DNA of 64,000 nt from Variovorax sp. J22P240 (GCF_030316855.1 NZ_JASZYR010000002.1:434001-498000); one strand, 5' to 3'; counted from the stretch's first letter, positions 1 through 9,230 are shown. Made by a program: numbers and translations. Notes: a model not told the origin generated them from the sequence alone.

Positions 1-2
1 AT

Positions 3-272
3 GAGGCGGGCCGCGAGGTGGCGGCGAGTCGCATGCTCGGCGTGGTCATGAATCCCGGCGCCTACACGCACACGTCGATCGCGTTGCACGATGCGATCAA
101 GGGCGCGAATGTGCCACTGATCGAGCTGCACATTTCCAACGTGCATGCGCGCGAGGAGTTCCGGCATCACTCGTACATTTCGCCCGCCGCGCGCGGGATC
201 ATCGTCGGCTTCGGCGTGAAGGGCTATCCGCTCGCGATCGAGGCGCTGGTGCGCGTGAGCGAGCCGAAGTGA
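3..272 (+). CDS. aroQ: Type II 3-dehydroquinate dehydratase, 3' part (cut by window edge)
   Basis: C-terminal part of a type II dehydroquinase (3-dehydroquinate to 3-dehydroshikimate, cytoplasmic). Seen: NPGAYTHTS, then [17 protein letters not shown] with the catalytic histidine region, then the GFG..GY..A ending, all family hallmarks. The reading frame is open to the left edge, so the N-terminal half, with the flexible-loop Arg and Tyr, lies outside the window; the GTG at 18 is internal. The next gene overlaps its stop by four bases, so it heads a short operon with an enolase-superfamily enzyme. That setting hints at a catabolic (quinate-type) rather than purely biosynthetic role, which is inference. 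Confidence 0.9.
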   Translation, partial: EAGREVAASRMLGVVMNPGAYTHTSIALHDAIKGANVPLIELHISNVHAREEFRHHSYISPAARGIIVGFGVKGYPLAIEALVRVSEPK

Positions 273-1381
273 AGATCAAGTCCGTCCAGCCCTTCATCCT
301 GCACGTGCCGGTCACCGGCAGCCAGATCGCCGACAGCACGCACAGCATCACGCATTGGGGCGTGGTCGGCGCGCAGATCGAAACCGAAGACGGCCTGAAG
401 GGCTACGGCTTCACCGGCACGCACGCGCATCTGCCCGGCGACCAGCTCATCACGCGCTGCATCGAGACCTGCCATGCGCCGCTGCTGGTCGGGGAGGACG
501 CGAACGACGTGCACCGGCTGTGGCTCAAGCTCGCGCGCAACCCCGCGCTGCAATGGATCGGCCGCGCCGGCATCACCACGCTGTCGCTCGCGGCGATCGA
601 CATCGCGCTGTGGGACCTGAAGGCCAAGGCCGCCGGCGTGCCGCTCTGGAAGCTCCTCGGTGGCCAGGTTCGACAGAAGGTCCGGGCCTACAACACCGAC
701 ATCGGCTGGCTCAGCATCGCGGACGACAAGCTGGTCGAAGGCGCACGGCGTGCGGTGGAGGACGGCTTCACCGGCATCAAGATCAAGGTCGGTTCGACCG
801 TGGACCGTGACCTGCGCCGGCTCGAGGCGGTGCGACAGGCGATCGGGCCGGAAGTCACGCTGGCGGTCGACGGCAACGGCAAGTGGAGCCTGGCGGATTG
901 CCTGCGCTTCTGCCGCAGCGCAGAGGCGTCCGATGTGTTCTGGTTCGAAGAGCCGCTGTGGTACGACGACGTCAAGGGCCATGCGCAACTGGCGCGCGCC
1001 ACGCAAATTCCGGTCGCGCTCGGCGAACAGCTCTACACGGCCGACGCGTTTTCGGAGTTCTTCGCGCAGCAGGCGATCCATTGGGTGCAGCCCGACGTGA
1101 CGCGCATGGGCGGCATCACTGAAGTTCTCCAGGTGTGCGAGGCTGCACATGCGTTCCGGCTGCCCGTTGCGCCGCATGCGGGCGATATGAGCCAGGTCCA
1201 TGTACATCTGAGCTATGCACACCCAGCCTGCGAGGTGCTGGAGTACATCCCCTGGATCAAGGCCTGCTTCACCGATCCTGCTGAAGTGGTGGACGGCCAT
1301 TTCGTGCTGCCGCAAGAGCCCGGCGCCGGAACCACCCCGACCTCCGATGCATGGCAGAAGTACCGCCAGGCCACCGCATGA
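269..1381 (+). CDS. Mandelate racemase/muconate lactonizing enzyme family protein (enolase superfamily)
   Basis: 370 aa, the usual length for the family. It has an N-terminal capping domain and a C-terminal barrel. Visible catalytic set: KIK (K171, K173), metal ligands D201 (VDGNG), E227 (FEEPL) and E253 (GEQLY), then D276 and H303 (PHAGDM). This is the mandelate-racemase-type arrangement, so it should abstract the proton alpha to a carboxylate in an acid-sugar or similar substrate, as a dehydratase or epimerase. The substrate cannot be read from sequence. It starts with GTG in a GTGA overlap with the aroQ stop and ends overlapping the next start, so translation is probably coupled. Confidence 0.85.
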   Translation: MKIKSVQPFILHVPVTGSQIADSTHSITHWGVVGAQIETEDGLKGYGFTGTHAHLPGDQLITRCIETCHAPLLVGEDANDVHRLWLKLARNPALQWIGRAGITTLSLAAIDIALWDLKAKAAGVPLWKLLGGQVRQKVRAYNTDIGWLSIADDKLVEGARRAVEDGFTGIKIKVGSTVDRDLRRLEAVRQAIGPEVTLAVDGNGKWSLADCLRFCRSAEASDVFWFEEPLWYDDVKGHAQLARATQIPVALGEQLYTADAFSEFFAQQAIHWVQPDVTRMGGITEVLQVCEAAHAFRLPVAPHAGDMSQVHVHLSYAHPACEVLEYIPWIKACFTDPAEVVDGHFVLPQEPGAGTTPTSDAWQKYRQATA

Positions 1382-2016
1382 TGAGCGAACGGGCAGGCTT
1401 GTTCGAAGGCGCGGACGGCGCGTTGCGCTGTCGATGGTGCGAATCGACGCAGATCTATAGGGACTACCACGACAGCGAATGGGGCTTTCCGGTCACGGAC
1501 GACCGGCGCCTTTTCGAGAAGCTGTGCCTTGAAGGCTTCCAGGCCGGCCTGAGCTGGCTGACCATCCTCAACAAGCGGGAGGCCTTCCGCCGCGGATTTG
1601 CGCAGTTCGAGGCCGAGCGGGTGTCGCGCTTCGGCGCCGATGATGTGGCCCGGCTGCTCGCTGATACCGGTATCGTGCGGCATCGCGGCAAGATCGAGTC
1701 GACCATCAACAACGCGCAGCGCGTGCTTGAACTGCGCGGGGAGTTCGGCTCGCTGGCTGCCTATGCGTGGCGATTCGAACCCGAAGCCGCCTCTCGTCCG
1801 AAGCGCATCACGCACGAGGCCTTGCGAGCGATGACGACTTCAGCCGAATCGGCGGCGATGTCCAAGGACTTGAAGAAGCGTGGCTGGAGCTTTGTCGGCC
1901 CGACGACCGTCTATGCCTTCATGCAGGCCATGGGGCTGGTCAACGATCACGTCGAGGGTTGCCACGCCCGCGAGCAGGCGCTGAAAGCGCGCGCCACGCT
2001 CGAACTGCCACGCTGA
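1381..2016 (+). CDS. tag: DNA-3-methyladenine glycosylase I
   Basis: Base-excision repair enzyme removing 3-methyladenine from alkylated DNA. The match to E. coli Tag runs the whole length: RCRWC then YRDYHDSEWG near the N-terminus (zinc Cys/His), CLEGFQAGLSW, GIVRHRGKI, KKRGWSFVGPTT, and AMGLVNDHVEGC with the C-terminal zinc His/Cys. At about 211 aa it is some 20 residues longer than E. coli Tag, through short extensions at both ends. ATG codons at 1378 and 1381 both overlap the stop of the preceding gene; 1381 was chosen arbitrarily. It looks like a passenger in the upstream metabolic operon. Confidence 0.95.
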   Translation: MSERAGLFEGADGALRCRWCESTQIYRDYHDSEWGFPVTDDRRLFEKLCLEGFQAGLSWLTILNKREAFRRGFAQFEAERVSRFGADDVARLLADTGIVRHRGKIESTINNAQRVLELRGEFGSLAAYAWRFEPEAASRPKRITHEALRAMTTSAESAAMSKDLKKRGWSFVGPTTVYAFMQAMGLVNDHVEGCHAREQALKARATLELPR

Positions 2017-2021
2017 TCGCC

Positions 2022-2040
2022 CAGGCTGCTATGCAGCCTG
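2022..2040. terminator. Short perfect hairpin between convergent tag and ycgB
   Basis: CAGGCTGC, loop TAT, GCAGCCTG: an 8-bp perfect stem in the 12-base gap between the convergent stops, extending into the last codons of ycgB. There is no U-tract on either strand, so an intrinsic terminator is only a possibility. Confidence 0.3.
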
Positions 2041-3546
2041 CGGCCCCGGAACCTTGCGATGATTCACGCGGCCCTGGCTGTCGACGCTCTCCAGATGGAC
2101 ATCGAAGCCCCACAGCCGCGCCACATGCTTGAGCACTTCCTGTGAATCGTCGTGCAGCGGGCGGTTGTTGTGCTGCGTGTGGCGCAGCGTGAGCGAGCGA
2201 TCGCCGCGCAGGTTGACGCTCCACACCTGGATGTTGGGCTCGCGGTGGTTGAGGTCGTACTGGCGAGACAGCGATTCGCGCAGTTGGCGGTAGCCGCTAT
2301 CGTCGTGAATGGCCGACACCTCGAGTTCGGGCTCGCTTTCCTGGTCGCGCACAGCAAAAAAGCGGAAATCGCGCATCAGCTTGGGCGAGAGGAATTGGCC
2401 GATGAAACTCTCGTCCTTGAAATTGCGCATTGCATAGTCAAACGAGGTCAGCCAAGGGGTGCCCGCCAGATCGGGGAACCAGCGCTTGTCTTCCTCGGTC
2501 GGCTTCTCGCAAATGCGCCGGAGGTCGGTGTACATCGCGAATCCCAGGGCATAGGGATTGATGCCGCTGTACGCGCGGTGGCCGATGGGTGGCTGGAAGA
2601 CCACGTTGGTGTGCGACTGCAGCCACTCCATCATGAAGCCGTCCGCCAGGAGGCCTTCGTCGTAGAGCGTGTTGAGCAGGGTGTAGTGCCAGAAGGTGGC
2701 CCAACCCTCGTTCATTACCTGCGTCTGGCGCTGCGGATAGAAGTACTGCCCGATTTTGCGCACGATACGCACCACTTCGCGTTGCCACGGGTCCAACAAT
2801 GGTGCATTTTTCTCGATGAAGTACAGCAAGTTCTCCTGCGGCTCCGCGGGGAAGCGCTTGGAGGCCTCTTCCTCCTCGGCGCTGCGGCCACTGCGGCGGG
2901 GAAGGGTGCGCCACAGGTCATTGACCTGCTGCTGGAGGTGATGCTCGCGCTCCTCGCGGCGCGCCTGTTCCTGGCTGAGCGACAGCCTTTGAGGGCGGCG
3001 ATAGCGATCGACGCCGTGGTTCATCAGCGCATGGCACGAGTCCAACAGGTCCTCGACGGCGGATACGCCGTGGCGTTCTTCGCACTCGGCGATGTATTTC
3101 CGCGCGTAGACCAGGTAGTCGATGATGGACGAGGCGTCCGTCCACATCTTGAAGAGGTAGTTGCCCTTGAAGAAGCTGTTGTGGCCGTAGGCCGCATGGG
3201 CGATCACCAGGGCCTGCATCGCCATAGTGTTCTCTTCCATGAGGTAGGCGATGCACGGATCGGAATTGATGACAATCTCGTAGGCCAAGCCCATATGGCC
3301 GCGGCGGTAGTTCTTTTCAGTGGATATGAACTGCTTGCCGTAGGACCAGTGACGGTAGATGACCGGCATGCCGACCGACGCATAGGCGTCCATCATCTGC
3401 TCGGCCGTGATGATCTCGAGCTGGTTGGCGTACGTGTCAAGCTTGTAGCCGCTTGCCACGCGGGCGATTTCGCTGTGGTATTGCTCGATCAGCTCGAAGG
3501 TCCAGTCCGACGGGCTGGGCAACGGAGTACGGGTCTTCGCGTTCAC
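2029..3546 (-). CDS. ycgB: SpoVR family protein (YcgB)
   Basis: 505 aa, like E. coli YcgB (about 510). SpoVR proteins accompany PrkA and YeaH in many proteobacteria, in stationary-phase and nitrogen-starvation physiology; the biochemical activity is unknown. Recognisable SpoVR blocks: YPNQLEII-like YANQLEIITAEQMMDAY, YRHWSYGKQF, IVINSDPCIAYLMEEN, HAAYGHNSFFK, MNEGWATFWHY, NPYALGF. The GTG start sits in a GTGA overlap with the yeaH stop and makes the protein start MNAKTRTPLPSP. The upstream in-frame codons would run back inside yeaH. It is the third gene of the prkA-yeaH-ycgB operon. Confidence 0.92.
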   Translation of the reverse strand: MNAKTRTPLPSPSDWTFELIEQYHSEIARVASGYKLDTYANQLEIITAEQMMDAYASVGMPVIYRHWSYGKQFISTEKNYRRGHMGLAYEIVINSDPCIAYLMEENTMAMQALVIAHAAYGHNSFFKGNYLFKMWTDASSIIDYLVYARKYIAECEERHGVSAVEDLLDSCHALMNHGVDRYRRPQRLSLSQEQARREEREHHLQQQVNDLWRTLPRRSGRSAEEEEASKRFPAEPQENLLYFIEKNAPLLDPWQREVVRIVRKIGQYFYPQRQTQVMNEGWATFWHYTLLNTLYDEGLLADGFMMEWLQSHTNVVFQPPIGHRAYSGINPYALGFAMYTDLRRICEKPTEEDKRWFPDLAGTPWLTSFDYAMRNFKDESFIGQFLSPKLMRDFRFFAVRDQESEPELEVSAIHDDSGYRQLRESLSRQYDLNHREPNIQVWSVNLRGDRSLTLRHTQHNNRPLHDDSQEVLKHVARLWGFDVHLESVDSQGRVNHRKVPGPQAA

Positions 3547-4826
3547 GCCGGTCCTCTCTCTTTCTTGAACAGATCTCGAAATACGGGGTAGATGTCCTGC
3601 ACGTCGGCCACCTTGCGCATCGCGAAGTTTTTGTGCGAGCCGACCAGCTGGGTGTATTCCTCCCACATGTTCTGCTCGGCCTCGGCTACCTGTACATAGG
3701 CGTAGTAGCGCACCACCGGCAGCAGGTGCTCGCTCAGGAGTTCGCGGCAGCGGCCGCTGTCCTGGTGCCAGTTGTCACCGTCGCTGGCCTGTGCGCCGTA
3801 GATGTTCCATTCGCCGCTGGGGTAGCGCGCGCGGATGATGTCGTTCATCAAGGTCAAGGCGCTGGAGACCACGGTGCCGCCGGTCTCGGTGGCATGGAAG
3901 AATTCTTCCTCGGTGACTTCGGCGGCCTGCGTGTGGTGGCGGATGAAGACGAGGTCGATCTTCTCGTAGTGCCGCGTCAGGAACATGTACAGAAGCATGA
4001 AGAAGCGCTTGGACATGTCCTTGCGCGCTTCGTCCATGGAACCCGAGACGTCCATCAGGCAGAACATCACCGCCTTGGCGGAAGGCACCGGCACCTTCAC
4101 GCGGTTGCGATAGCGCAGGTCGATCGGGTCGAGGTAGGGCACGCGCCGGGCCTTGGCGCGCAGCTCTTCGAGCTTGGCTTCGGTTTCGCGGATCTCGCGT
4201 TGCACCAGCGCGTCGGACGCGCGTGGACTGCGCTGCAGATGCAGCAAGTGCGCCTCGAGTTCGCGAATCTCGCGCCGCGAGTCACCGCCCAGCGCGATGC
4301 GCCGCGCCAGTGCGCCTCGCATCGAGCGCACCACGTGCAGGTTGCTCGGATTGCCATCGCTGACGAAGCCGGCGCGGTGGCTCTTCCATTCCGGCACCTC
4401 GGCCAGCTGGGTGCGGATCAGGTGGGGCAGGGCGAGGTCCTCGAAGAAGACCCGCATGAACTCTTCCTTGGTCAGGCGGAAGACGAAGTCGTCCTCACCG
4501 CCTTCGCCGTCTCCAGCCTGCGAGCCGCTGCCCGATCCGCCGCCGCCTTGCGGCCGCTCGATGCGGTCGCCCTTGACGTACTCCTTGTTGCCCGGATGCA
4601 CGTACTCGCGGTCGCCGCCCTGGCCATGGCCGAATACCGGCTCGGACACATCGCGCTTGGGCAGCGTGATGTCCTCGCCCTGTTCGAGATCGCGGATGCC
4701 GCGACCGCTGACGGCACGGCGCACGGCTTCACCGATCTGCTCGCGGTAGCGCCGCAGGAAACGCTCGCGGTTGCCAATGGACTTGTTCTTGCCCGACAAC
4801 CGGCGGTCGATGATCTGCTGCAGCAT
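3543..4826 (-). CDS. yeaH: YeaH/DUF444 (UPF0229) von Willebrand factor A-like protein
   Basis: 427 aa, the same length as E. coli YeaH. N-terminal IDRRLSGKNKS..NRERFLRRY, a Gly/Ser-rich linker after RIERPQ, then a C-terminal VWA-like domain with the metal-site motif DVSGSM (DxSxS) and the conserved FIRHHTQA, ETGGTVVSSAL and ASDGDNW blocks. It is presumed to be the partner of the PrkA kinase; its molecular role is unknown. ATG at 4826 (MLQQIIDRRL) was preferred because it matches the E. coli N-terminus; an in-frame GTG lies two codons upstream. It is between prkA (27-bp gap) and ycgB (overlap). Confidence 0.93.
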   Translation of the reverse strand: MLQQIIDRRLSGKNKSIGNRERFLRRYREQIGEAVRRAVSGRGIRDLEQGEDITLPKRDVSEPVFGHGQGGDREYVHPGNKEYVKGDRIERPQGGGGSGSGSQAGDGEGGEDDFVFRLTKEEFMRVFFEDLALPHLIRTQLAEVPEWKSHRAGFVSDGNPSNLHVVRSMRGALARRIALGGDSRREIRELEAHLLHLQRSPRASDALVQREIRETEAKLEELRAKARRVPYLDPIDLRYRNRVKVPVPSAKAVMFCLMDVSGSMDEARKDMSKRFFMLLYMFLTRHYEKIDLVFIRHHTQAAEVTEEEFFHATETGGTVVSSALTLMNDIIRARYPSGEWNIYGAQASDGDNWHQDSGRCRELLSEHLLPVVRYYAYVQVAEAEQNMWEEYTQLVGSHKNFAMRKVADVQDIYPVFRDLFKKERGPA

Positions 4827-4853
4827 GGCCACGGCCGGAACTCCTTCAGCTCA

Positions 4854-6776
4854 TCATGAGCTCTTGCGAACGCGTAAATACCACTCGCACAGCAGACGCA
4901 CCTGTTTGGCGGTGTAGCCCTTCTGCACCATGCGATTGACGAAGTCCTCGTGCTTCTTGAGCTCGTCGGCGCTGCTCTTGGCATTGAAGCTGATGACGGG
5001 CAGCAACTCCTCGGTGTTGGAGAACATCTTCTTCTCGATCACCGTGCGCAGCTTTTCGTAGCTGGTCCACAGGGGGTTCTTGCCCGCGTTACCGGCGCGT
5101 GCGCGCAGCACGAAGTTCACGATCTCGTTGCGGAAGTCCTTGGGGTTGCTGATGCCCGCGGGCTTCTCGATCTTCTCGAGCTCGGCGTTGAGCGATCCGC
5201 GGTCGAAGACTTCGCCGGTGTCCTGGTCGCGGTACTCCTGGTCCTGGATCCAGTAGTCGGCGTAGGTGACGTAACGATCGAAGATGTTCTGTCCGTACTC
5301 CGAGTAGCTTTCGAGGTACGCCGTCTGGATCTCCTTGCCGATGAACTCCGCATAACGCGGCGCCATCAGCTCCTTGATGTAGGACAGGTACTTCTGCTCC
5401 GTTTCCGGCGCGAACTGCTCGCGTTCGATCTGCTGTTCGAGCACATACATGAGGTGCACGGGATTGGCAGCCACCTCGCTGCTGTCGAAGTTGAAGACCT
5501 TGGAGATGATCTTGAACGCGAAGCGCGTCGAGGTGCCGCTCATGCCCTCGTCGACGCCCGCGTAATCGCGGTACTCCTGGATGGACTTGGCCTTGGGGTC
5601 GGTGTCCTTCAGGTTGTCGCCGTCGTAGACTTGCATCTTGCTGAAGATGCTGGAGTTCTCGGGCTCCTTGAGACGTGTGAGCACCGAGAACTGCGCCATC
5701 ATGCGCAGCGTGCCAGGCGCGCACGGCGCAGCCGCGAGCGACGAGTTACGCACGAGCTTCTCGTAGATCTTGATCTCCTCGGACACGCGCAGGCAGTACG
5801 GCACCTTAACGATGTAGATGCGGTCAAGGAAGGCTTCGTTGTTCTTGTTGTTGCGGAAGGCTTTCCATTCGCTCTCGTTGCTGTGCGCGAGCACGATGCC
5901 GTCGAAGGGGATGGCGCCAAAACCTTCGGTGCCCTTGAAGTTGCCTTCCTGGGTGGCCGTCAGCAGCGGATGCAGCACCTTGATGGGTGCCTTGAACATT
6001 TCGACGAACTCCAGCAGTCCCTGGTTGGCCAGGCAGAGGCCTCCAGAGTAGGCGTACGCATCGGGATCGTCCTGAGCGTAGTCCTCGAGCTTGCGGATGT
6101 CGATCTTGCCGACCAGCGAGGAGATGTCCTGGTTGTTTTCGTCGCCCGGCTCGGTCTTGGCAACGGCGATCTGGCGCAGTACCGAGGGGTAGCGTTTCAC
6201 GACCTGGAACTTGCGGATGTCGCCGCCGAACTCTTCGAGGCGCTTCACGGCCCAGGGCGAGAGAATGCGCTGCAGGTAACGGCGAGGGATGCCGTATTCC
6301 TTCTCGAGGATCTCGCCGTCTTCCGTCGCGTCGAAGAGACCGAGCGGCGTTTCGTTGACCGGCGAACCCTTGATCGAATAGAAGGGAACGTGCTCCATCA
6401 ACTGCTTCAGGCGCTCGGCGATCGAGCTCTTGCCGCCGCCCACCGGGCCGAGCAGATAGAGGATCTGCTTCTTCTCTTCCAGCCCTTGCGCGCCGTGCCG
6501 GAAGTACGACACCACCTGCTCGATGGCATCCTCCATGCCGTAGAACTCGCGGAAGGCCGGGTAGATCTTGATGACCTTGTTGGCGAAGATGCGCGACAGC
6601 CTGGAGTCGTTGCGCGTATCCACCAGTTCGGGTTCACCGATGGCTTCGAGCATACGTTCAGCCGCGGTGGCGTACGCCATGGGCTCCCGTTTGCAGATCT
6701 CAAGGTATTCCTGCAGGGACAGGACCTCTTCGCGCGTACGCTCGTAACGAGCGGCGAAGTTGCTGATGACATCCAT
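4854..6776 (-). CDS. prkA: PrkA family serine protein kinase (YeaG)
   Basis: 640 aa against about 644 for E. coli YeaG. N-terminal AAA-like PrkA domain with Walker A GPVGGGKSS following LEEKKQILYLL, and a C-terminal PrkA kinase domain. Conserved blocks: PAFREFYGMEDAIEQVVSYF, GLCLANQGLLEFVEMFKAPI, HSNESEWKAFRNNKNNEAFLDR. It should act as a cytoplasmic stress-response serine kinase; in E. coli yeaGH belongs to the nitrogen-starvation and RpoS regulons. ATG at 6776 (MDVISNFAARYE) aligns with the E. coli start; the frame is open further upstream but nothing conserved is there. First gene of the operon, 66 bases downstream of a sigma-54-like promoter. Confidence 0.95.
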   Translation of the reverse strand: MDVISNFAARYERTREEVLSLQEYLEICKREPMAYATAAERMLEAIGEPELVDTRNDSRLSRIFANKVIKIYPAFREFYGMEDAIEQVVSYFRHGAQGLEEKKQILYLLGPVGGGKSSIAERLKQLMEHVPFYSIKGSPVNETPLGLFDATEDGEILEKEYGIPRRYLQRILSPWAVKRLEEFGGDIRKFQVVKRYPSVLRQIAVAKTEPGDENNQDISSLVGKIDIRKLEDYAQDDPDAYAYSGGLCLANQGLLEFVEMFKAPIKVLHPLLTATQEGNFKGTEGFGAIPFDGIVLAHSNESEWKAFRNNKNNEAFLDRIYIVKVPYCLRVSEEIKIYEKLVRNSSLAAAPCAPGTLRMMAQFSVLTRLKEPENSSIFSKMQVYDGDNLKDTDPKAKSIQEYRDYAGVDEGMSGTSTRFAFKIISKVFNFDSSEVAANPVHLMYVLEQQIEREQFAPETEQKYLSYIKELMAPRYAEFIGKEIQTAYLESYSEYGQNIFDRYVTYADYWIQDQEYRDQDTGEVFDRGSLNAELEKIEKPAGISNPKDFRNEIVNFVLRARAGNAGKNPLWTSYEKLRTVIEKKMFSNTEELLPVISFNAKSSADELKKHEDFVNRMVQKGYTAKQVRLLCEWYLRVRKSS

Positions 6777-6841
6777 AGACACCTCCATCGAGTCAGCGGG
6801 GCGCTGCCCGGAGTCTCCGTGCTGCACACGTTGCATCGTTC

Positions 6842-6856
6842 GCAGGAATGGTGCCA
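6842..6856 (-). promoter_or_regulatory. Putative sigma-54 promoter of prkA-yeaH-ycgB
   Basis: On the minus strand TGGCACC-ATTC-CTGC: the -24 GG and -12 GC are correctly spaced and six of the first seven bases fit TGGCACG. Transcription would start near 6830, giving a 5' leader of roughly 54 bases. It fits the known NtrC/sigma-54 control of yeaGH in enterics, which is knowledge from that system and not shown here. Confidence 0.6.
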
Positions 6857-7233
6857 GGTGATGTGTGCACGCTTTGGATCGACTCCTCAAGCAGGAACTT
6901 GGTTAAAGCATAGAACAAAGAACGCCTCCAGCAAATTGCTTTTCTTGCTTTTCCGTTAAGAACAACAAGAAGGTGAAAAAGTTCATAGGAAAGGCCGAGC
7001 CTGTCGTCGAAACAATCACGAAGTCCTGGCGTGCGCGCCGGACTGGTCGACGGGAATCTTGCTGTGCGCGTGGTGGGCGAAGCTGTCGGATTTCGTCATC
7101 TGCACGTGTCCGTTCTTTCCATATGACATCAAGGTCTATTTCCGATCCAACGCCCATGCTTGGCCGTCGGCGTACGGACAAACGCACAAAGCGCGACAAT
7201 CTTCGTGAACTATTTCCAAGCCGGCGGACGCGC
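6857..7233. other. Upstream region of prkA with no convincing gene
   Basis: A gap of about 520 bases between prkA and the next gene, somewhat richer in A+T than its surroundings (around 6890-6990). Short open frames exist on both strands but their translations are Arg/Ser-rich and resemble nothing. A short tandem TTGCTTTTC-TTGCTTTTC lies near 6936-6954. Enhancer sites for a sigma-54 activator would be expected here, but no clear NtrC box was found. Confidence 0.4.
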
Positions 7234-7258
7234 AAAAAAAAGCGGCCGTCGCGGCCGC
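7234..7258 (-). terminator. Intrinsic terminator after the Bug gene
   Basis: Minus strand: GCGGCCG, loop CGA, CGGCCGC (7-bp perfect GC stem), followed directly by eight T. It lies 37 bases past the stop of the binding-protein gene and ends the FAH-Bug operon. Confidence 0.85.
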
Positions 7259-7295
7259 GTTTTTGCGCATTGGTTTTCGCGCCTGTCTGGCATCG

Positions 7296-8279
7296 CTACT
7301 CGACCTTGCCGATCTTGCGGACCGCGTCGGTCATCGTGTTCGCGTCGGCATGCCAGTACGTCTGGAACTCGGGTGCGTCGAGGTAGGCCAGGGGGCTGCC
7401 GGCGCGCTCGATCACCTGCACCACGGCAGGGTCTGCGGCGACCTTCGCAGAGGCGGCGCGCAGCTTGCGCACGATCTCGTCCGGCGTACCGGCGGGCACG
7501 AAGAGGCCCGACCACTGTGCGAACTTCACCTTGTAGCCGGCTTGTTCAAGGCTCGGCACGTCCGGCAGCGCGGCCAGCGGCTTGTCGCCCCAATGCGCCA
7601 GCGCGCGAAGCTTGCCGGCCTTGATCTGCTGCACCACGGTCGACGGCCCGCTTGCCACCGCATCGACCTGCCCCGCGAGCAACGCGACGATGGCGGGTCC
7701 TGCGCCGGTGTAAGGGATGTGCGTCATCCGGAATCCGGCGGAGTTCTTCAGCATCTCCATCGGCACGTGCATGGTGCCGTAGTTGCCGGAACTTCCGTAG
7801 TTGTAAGTGCCGGGCTTGACCCGCGCATCGGCGATGAACTGCGACAAGGTCTTCCAGGGCGCATCAGCGCGCACGACCAGCACGGTCGGATCCGCGGTGA
7901 AGCGGGCGATCGGCTTGAACTGGTTCATCTGATAGGCGGGCTTGCGTTCGAGGATCGCATCGGCCTCGGGAAGGATCGAGATCGATGACAGGCTCAGCAG
8001 CACCGTGTAGCCGTCCGCCGGCGCGCGGGCCACGAAGCCAATGCCGACCGCGCCGCCGGCGCCGGCCTTGTTTTCCACGATCACGGTCTGTTTCAGTTCG
8101 CGCGACAAGGATTCGGCCACCGGCCGTGCCACCGTGTCGGCAACGCCACCGGGAGGGAAGGGCACGATCATCGTGATCGGCTTCTCGGGCCAGCCCCCCT
8201 GGGCAAGTGCCGCAGTGGCGGCGCAGCACGCGGCCGCCAGGAGCGCGGCGCGCAGCAGCGCGCGTCGGGGTTGATGCAT
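7296..8279 (-). CDS. Bug/TctC family tripartite tricarboxylate transporter substrate-binding protein
   Basis: 327 aa periplasmic binding protein. Signal peptide MHQPRRALLRAALLAAACCAA..ALAQ with cleavage near residue 26; then WPEKPITMIVPFPPGG, DGYTVLLSLSS, the YNYGSSGNYGTMH block, THIPYTGAGPAIVALLAGQVD and the LPDVPSLEQAGY C-terminal block, all Bug signatures. Bug proteins bind carboxylated or amide compounds; many are orphans without TctAB, as here. It sits 32 bases downstream of the FAH-family hydrolase gene, so it may scavenge or sense that enzyme's substrate. ATG at 8279 begins the signal peptide; upstream codons in frame belong to the neighbour's region. Confidence 0.93.
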   Translation of the reverse strand: MHQPRRALLRAALLAAACCAATAALAQGGWPEKPITMIVPFPPGGVADTVARPVAESLSRELKQTVIVENKAGAGGAVGIGFVARAPADGYTVLLSLSSISILPEADAILERKPAYQMNQFKPIARFTADPTVLVVRADAPWKTLSQFIADARVKPGTYNYGSSGNYGTMHVPMEMLKNSAGFRMTHIPYTGAGPAIVALLAGQVDAVASGPSTVVQQIKAGKLRALAHWGDKPLAALPDVPSLEQAGYKVKFAQWSGLFVPAGTPDEIVRKLRAASAKVAADPAVVQVIERAGSPLAYLDAPEFQTYWHADANTMTDAVRKIGKVE

Positions 8280-8311
8280 GTGTTTGTCTCCGTTGTGTTT
8301 CGTGGGGTGGG

Positions 8312-9184
8312 TCAGACGAACCGGTTTTCCAGGGTGCCGAGCCCGTCGATCTCGATGCGGACCACGTCGCCCGCCTTCAGGTACTTCGGCGGCGTCAGCC
8401 CCATGCCGACGCCGGCCGGCGTGCCGGTCGCGATCACGTCGCCCGGATGGAGCGTGATGCCGCGCGAGCAGGTTTCGATCAGCGTCGGAATGTCGAAGAT
8501 GAAGTCGGTGGTCTGTCCGTCCTGCCGCAGTTCGCCGTTGACCCAGCAACGCACCCGGGTGCGCGTCCCGTCCATCTCGTCGGCGGTCACGATCCATGGA
8601 CCCATCGGGCAGAAGGTGTCGAAGGACTTGCCCAGGTCCCACTGCTGGTGGCGCATCTGCACGTCGCGCGCCGTCACGTCGTTGACGATGGTGTAGCCGA
8701 ACACGTGCGACAGCGCATCCTCGCGCGAGATGTTGCGGCCGCCCTTGCCGATGACCACGGCCAGCTCGGCCTCGTAGTCGATCTGCGCCGAGATGGACTC
8801 GCCCGGCAGCCGGACCTCATCGTTCGGCCCGATCACGCACTCGGGCACCTTGGTGAACACGATGGGCCAGGTATCGACCTTGGCTGCGTTGTTCTTGAAA
8901 ACCGAAGCCGAGAGTTCTTTCGCGTGTGCGTGGTAGTTGCGGCCCACGCAGAAGATGTTGCGGCGCGGCATGGGCAGCGGCGCTTCCAGCCTGACGTCGC
9001 TCAGCGGGACGGGCTCGCCGGTCGGCGGGAGTTGCGTGGCGCCGGAGGCGCGTTCCTCGACGAGCGAGAGTGCGCCGCGGCGAGTTCGGGGTGGGTCGAA
9101 CCGGAACGCCCTGACCGTCGCGCCATCCGGCGAAACAAGGCCCACGTGCCGGCGGCCTTGGTACTGATATGTAGCGATGCGCAA
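8312..9184 (-). CDS. Fumarylacetoacetate hydrolase (FAH) family protein
   Basis: 290 aa. N-terminal cap with PRRNIFCVGRNYHAHAKE, then the FAH fold with metal ligands in QIDYEAELAVVIG (acidic triad region), FGYTIVNDVTARDVQ and the C-terminal GDVIATGTPAGVG. Members cleave C-C bonds in acylpyruvates or decarboxylate/hydrate 2-oxo acids in aromatic or sugar-acid catabolism; the substrate is not decidable here. Chosen start: TTG at 9184, six bases after a clean AGGAG; the open frame further upstream has no better start. Divergent from a GntR gene, with ATTGGT-type half-sites in the 121-base gap. Confidence 0.88.
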   Translation of the reverse strand: MRIATYQYQGRRHVGLVSPDGATVRAFRFDPPRTRRGALSLVEERASGATQLPPTGEPVPLSDVRLEAPLPMPRRNIFCVGRNYHAHAKELSASVFKNNAAKVDTWPIVFTKVPECVIGPNDEVRLPGESISAQIDYEAELAVVIGKGGRNISREDALSHVFGYTIVNDVTARDVQMRHQQWDLGKSFDTFCPMGPWIVTADEMDGTRTRVRCWVNGELRQDGQTTDFIFDIPTLIETCSRGITLHPGDVIATGTPAGVGMGLTPPKYLKAGDVVRIEIDGLGTLENRFV

Positions 9185-9208
9185 AATGATCTCCTGAATG
9201 TCGACCAA

Positions 9209-9230
9209 ATGCTACCAATCCGATACCAAG
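9209..9230. promoter_or_regulatory. Putative GntR operator: direct repeats of TTGGTA
   Basis: On the minus strand TTGGTAT-CGG-ATTGGTA, about 25 bases before the FAH start. ATTGGT is the half-site used by FadR-subfamily GntR regulators such as PdhR and LldR (known). The same pair recurs before the Bug gene at 10133, so one regulator probably controls both arms. Confidence 0.5.

Noticed and set aside
6903..7386. Small open frames on both strands in the prkA upstream gap
   Set aside because: Arg/Ser-rich composition, no ribosome site, and one crosses the terminator hairpin.
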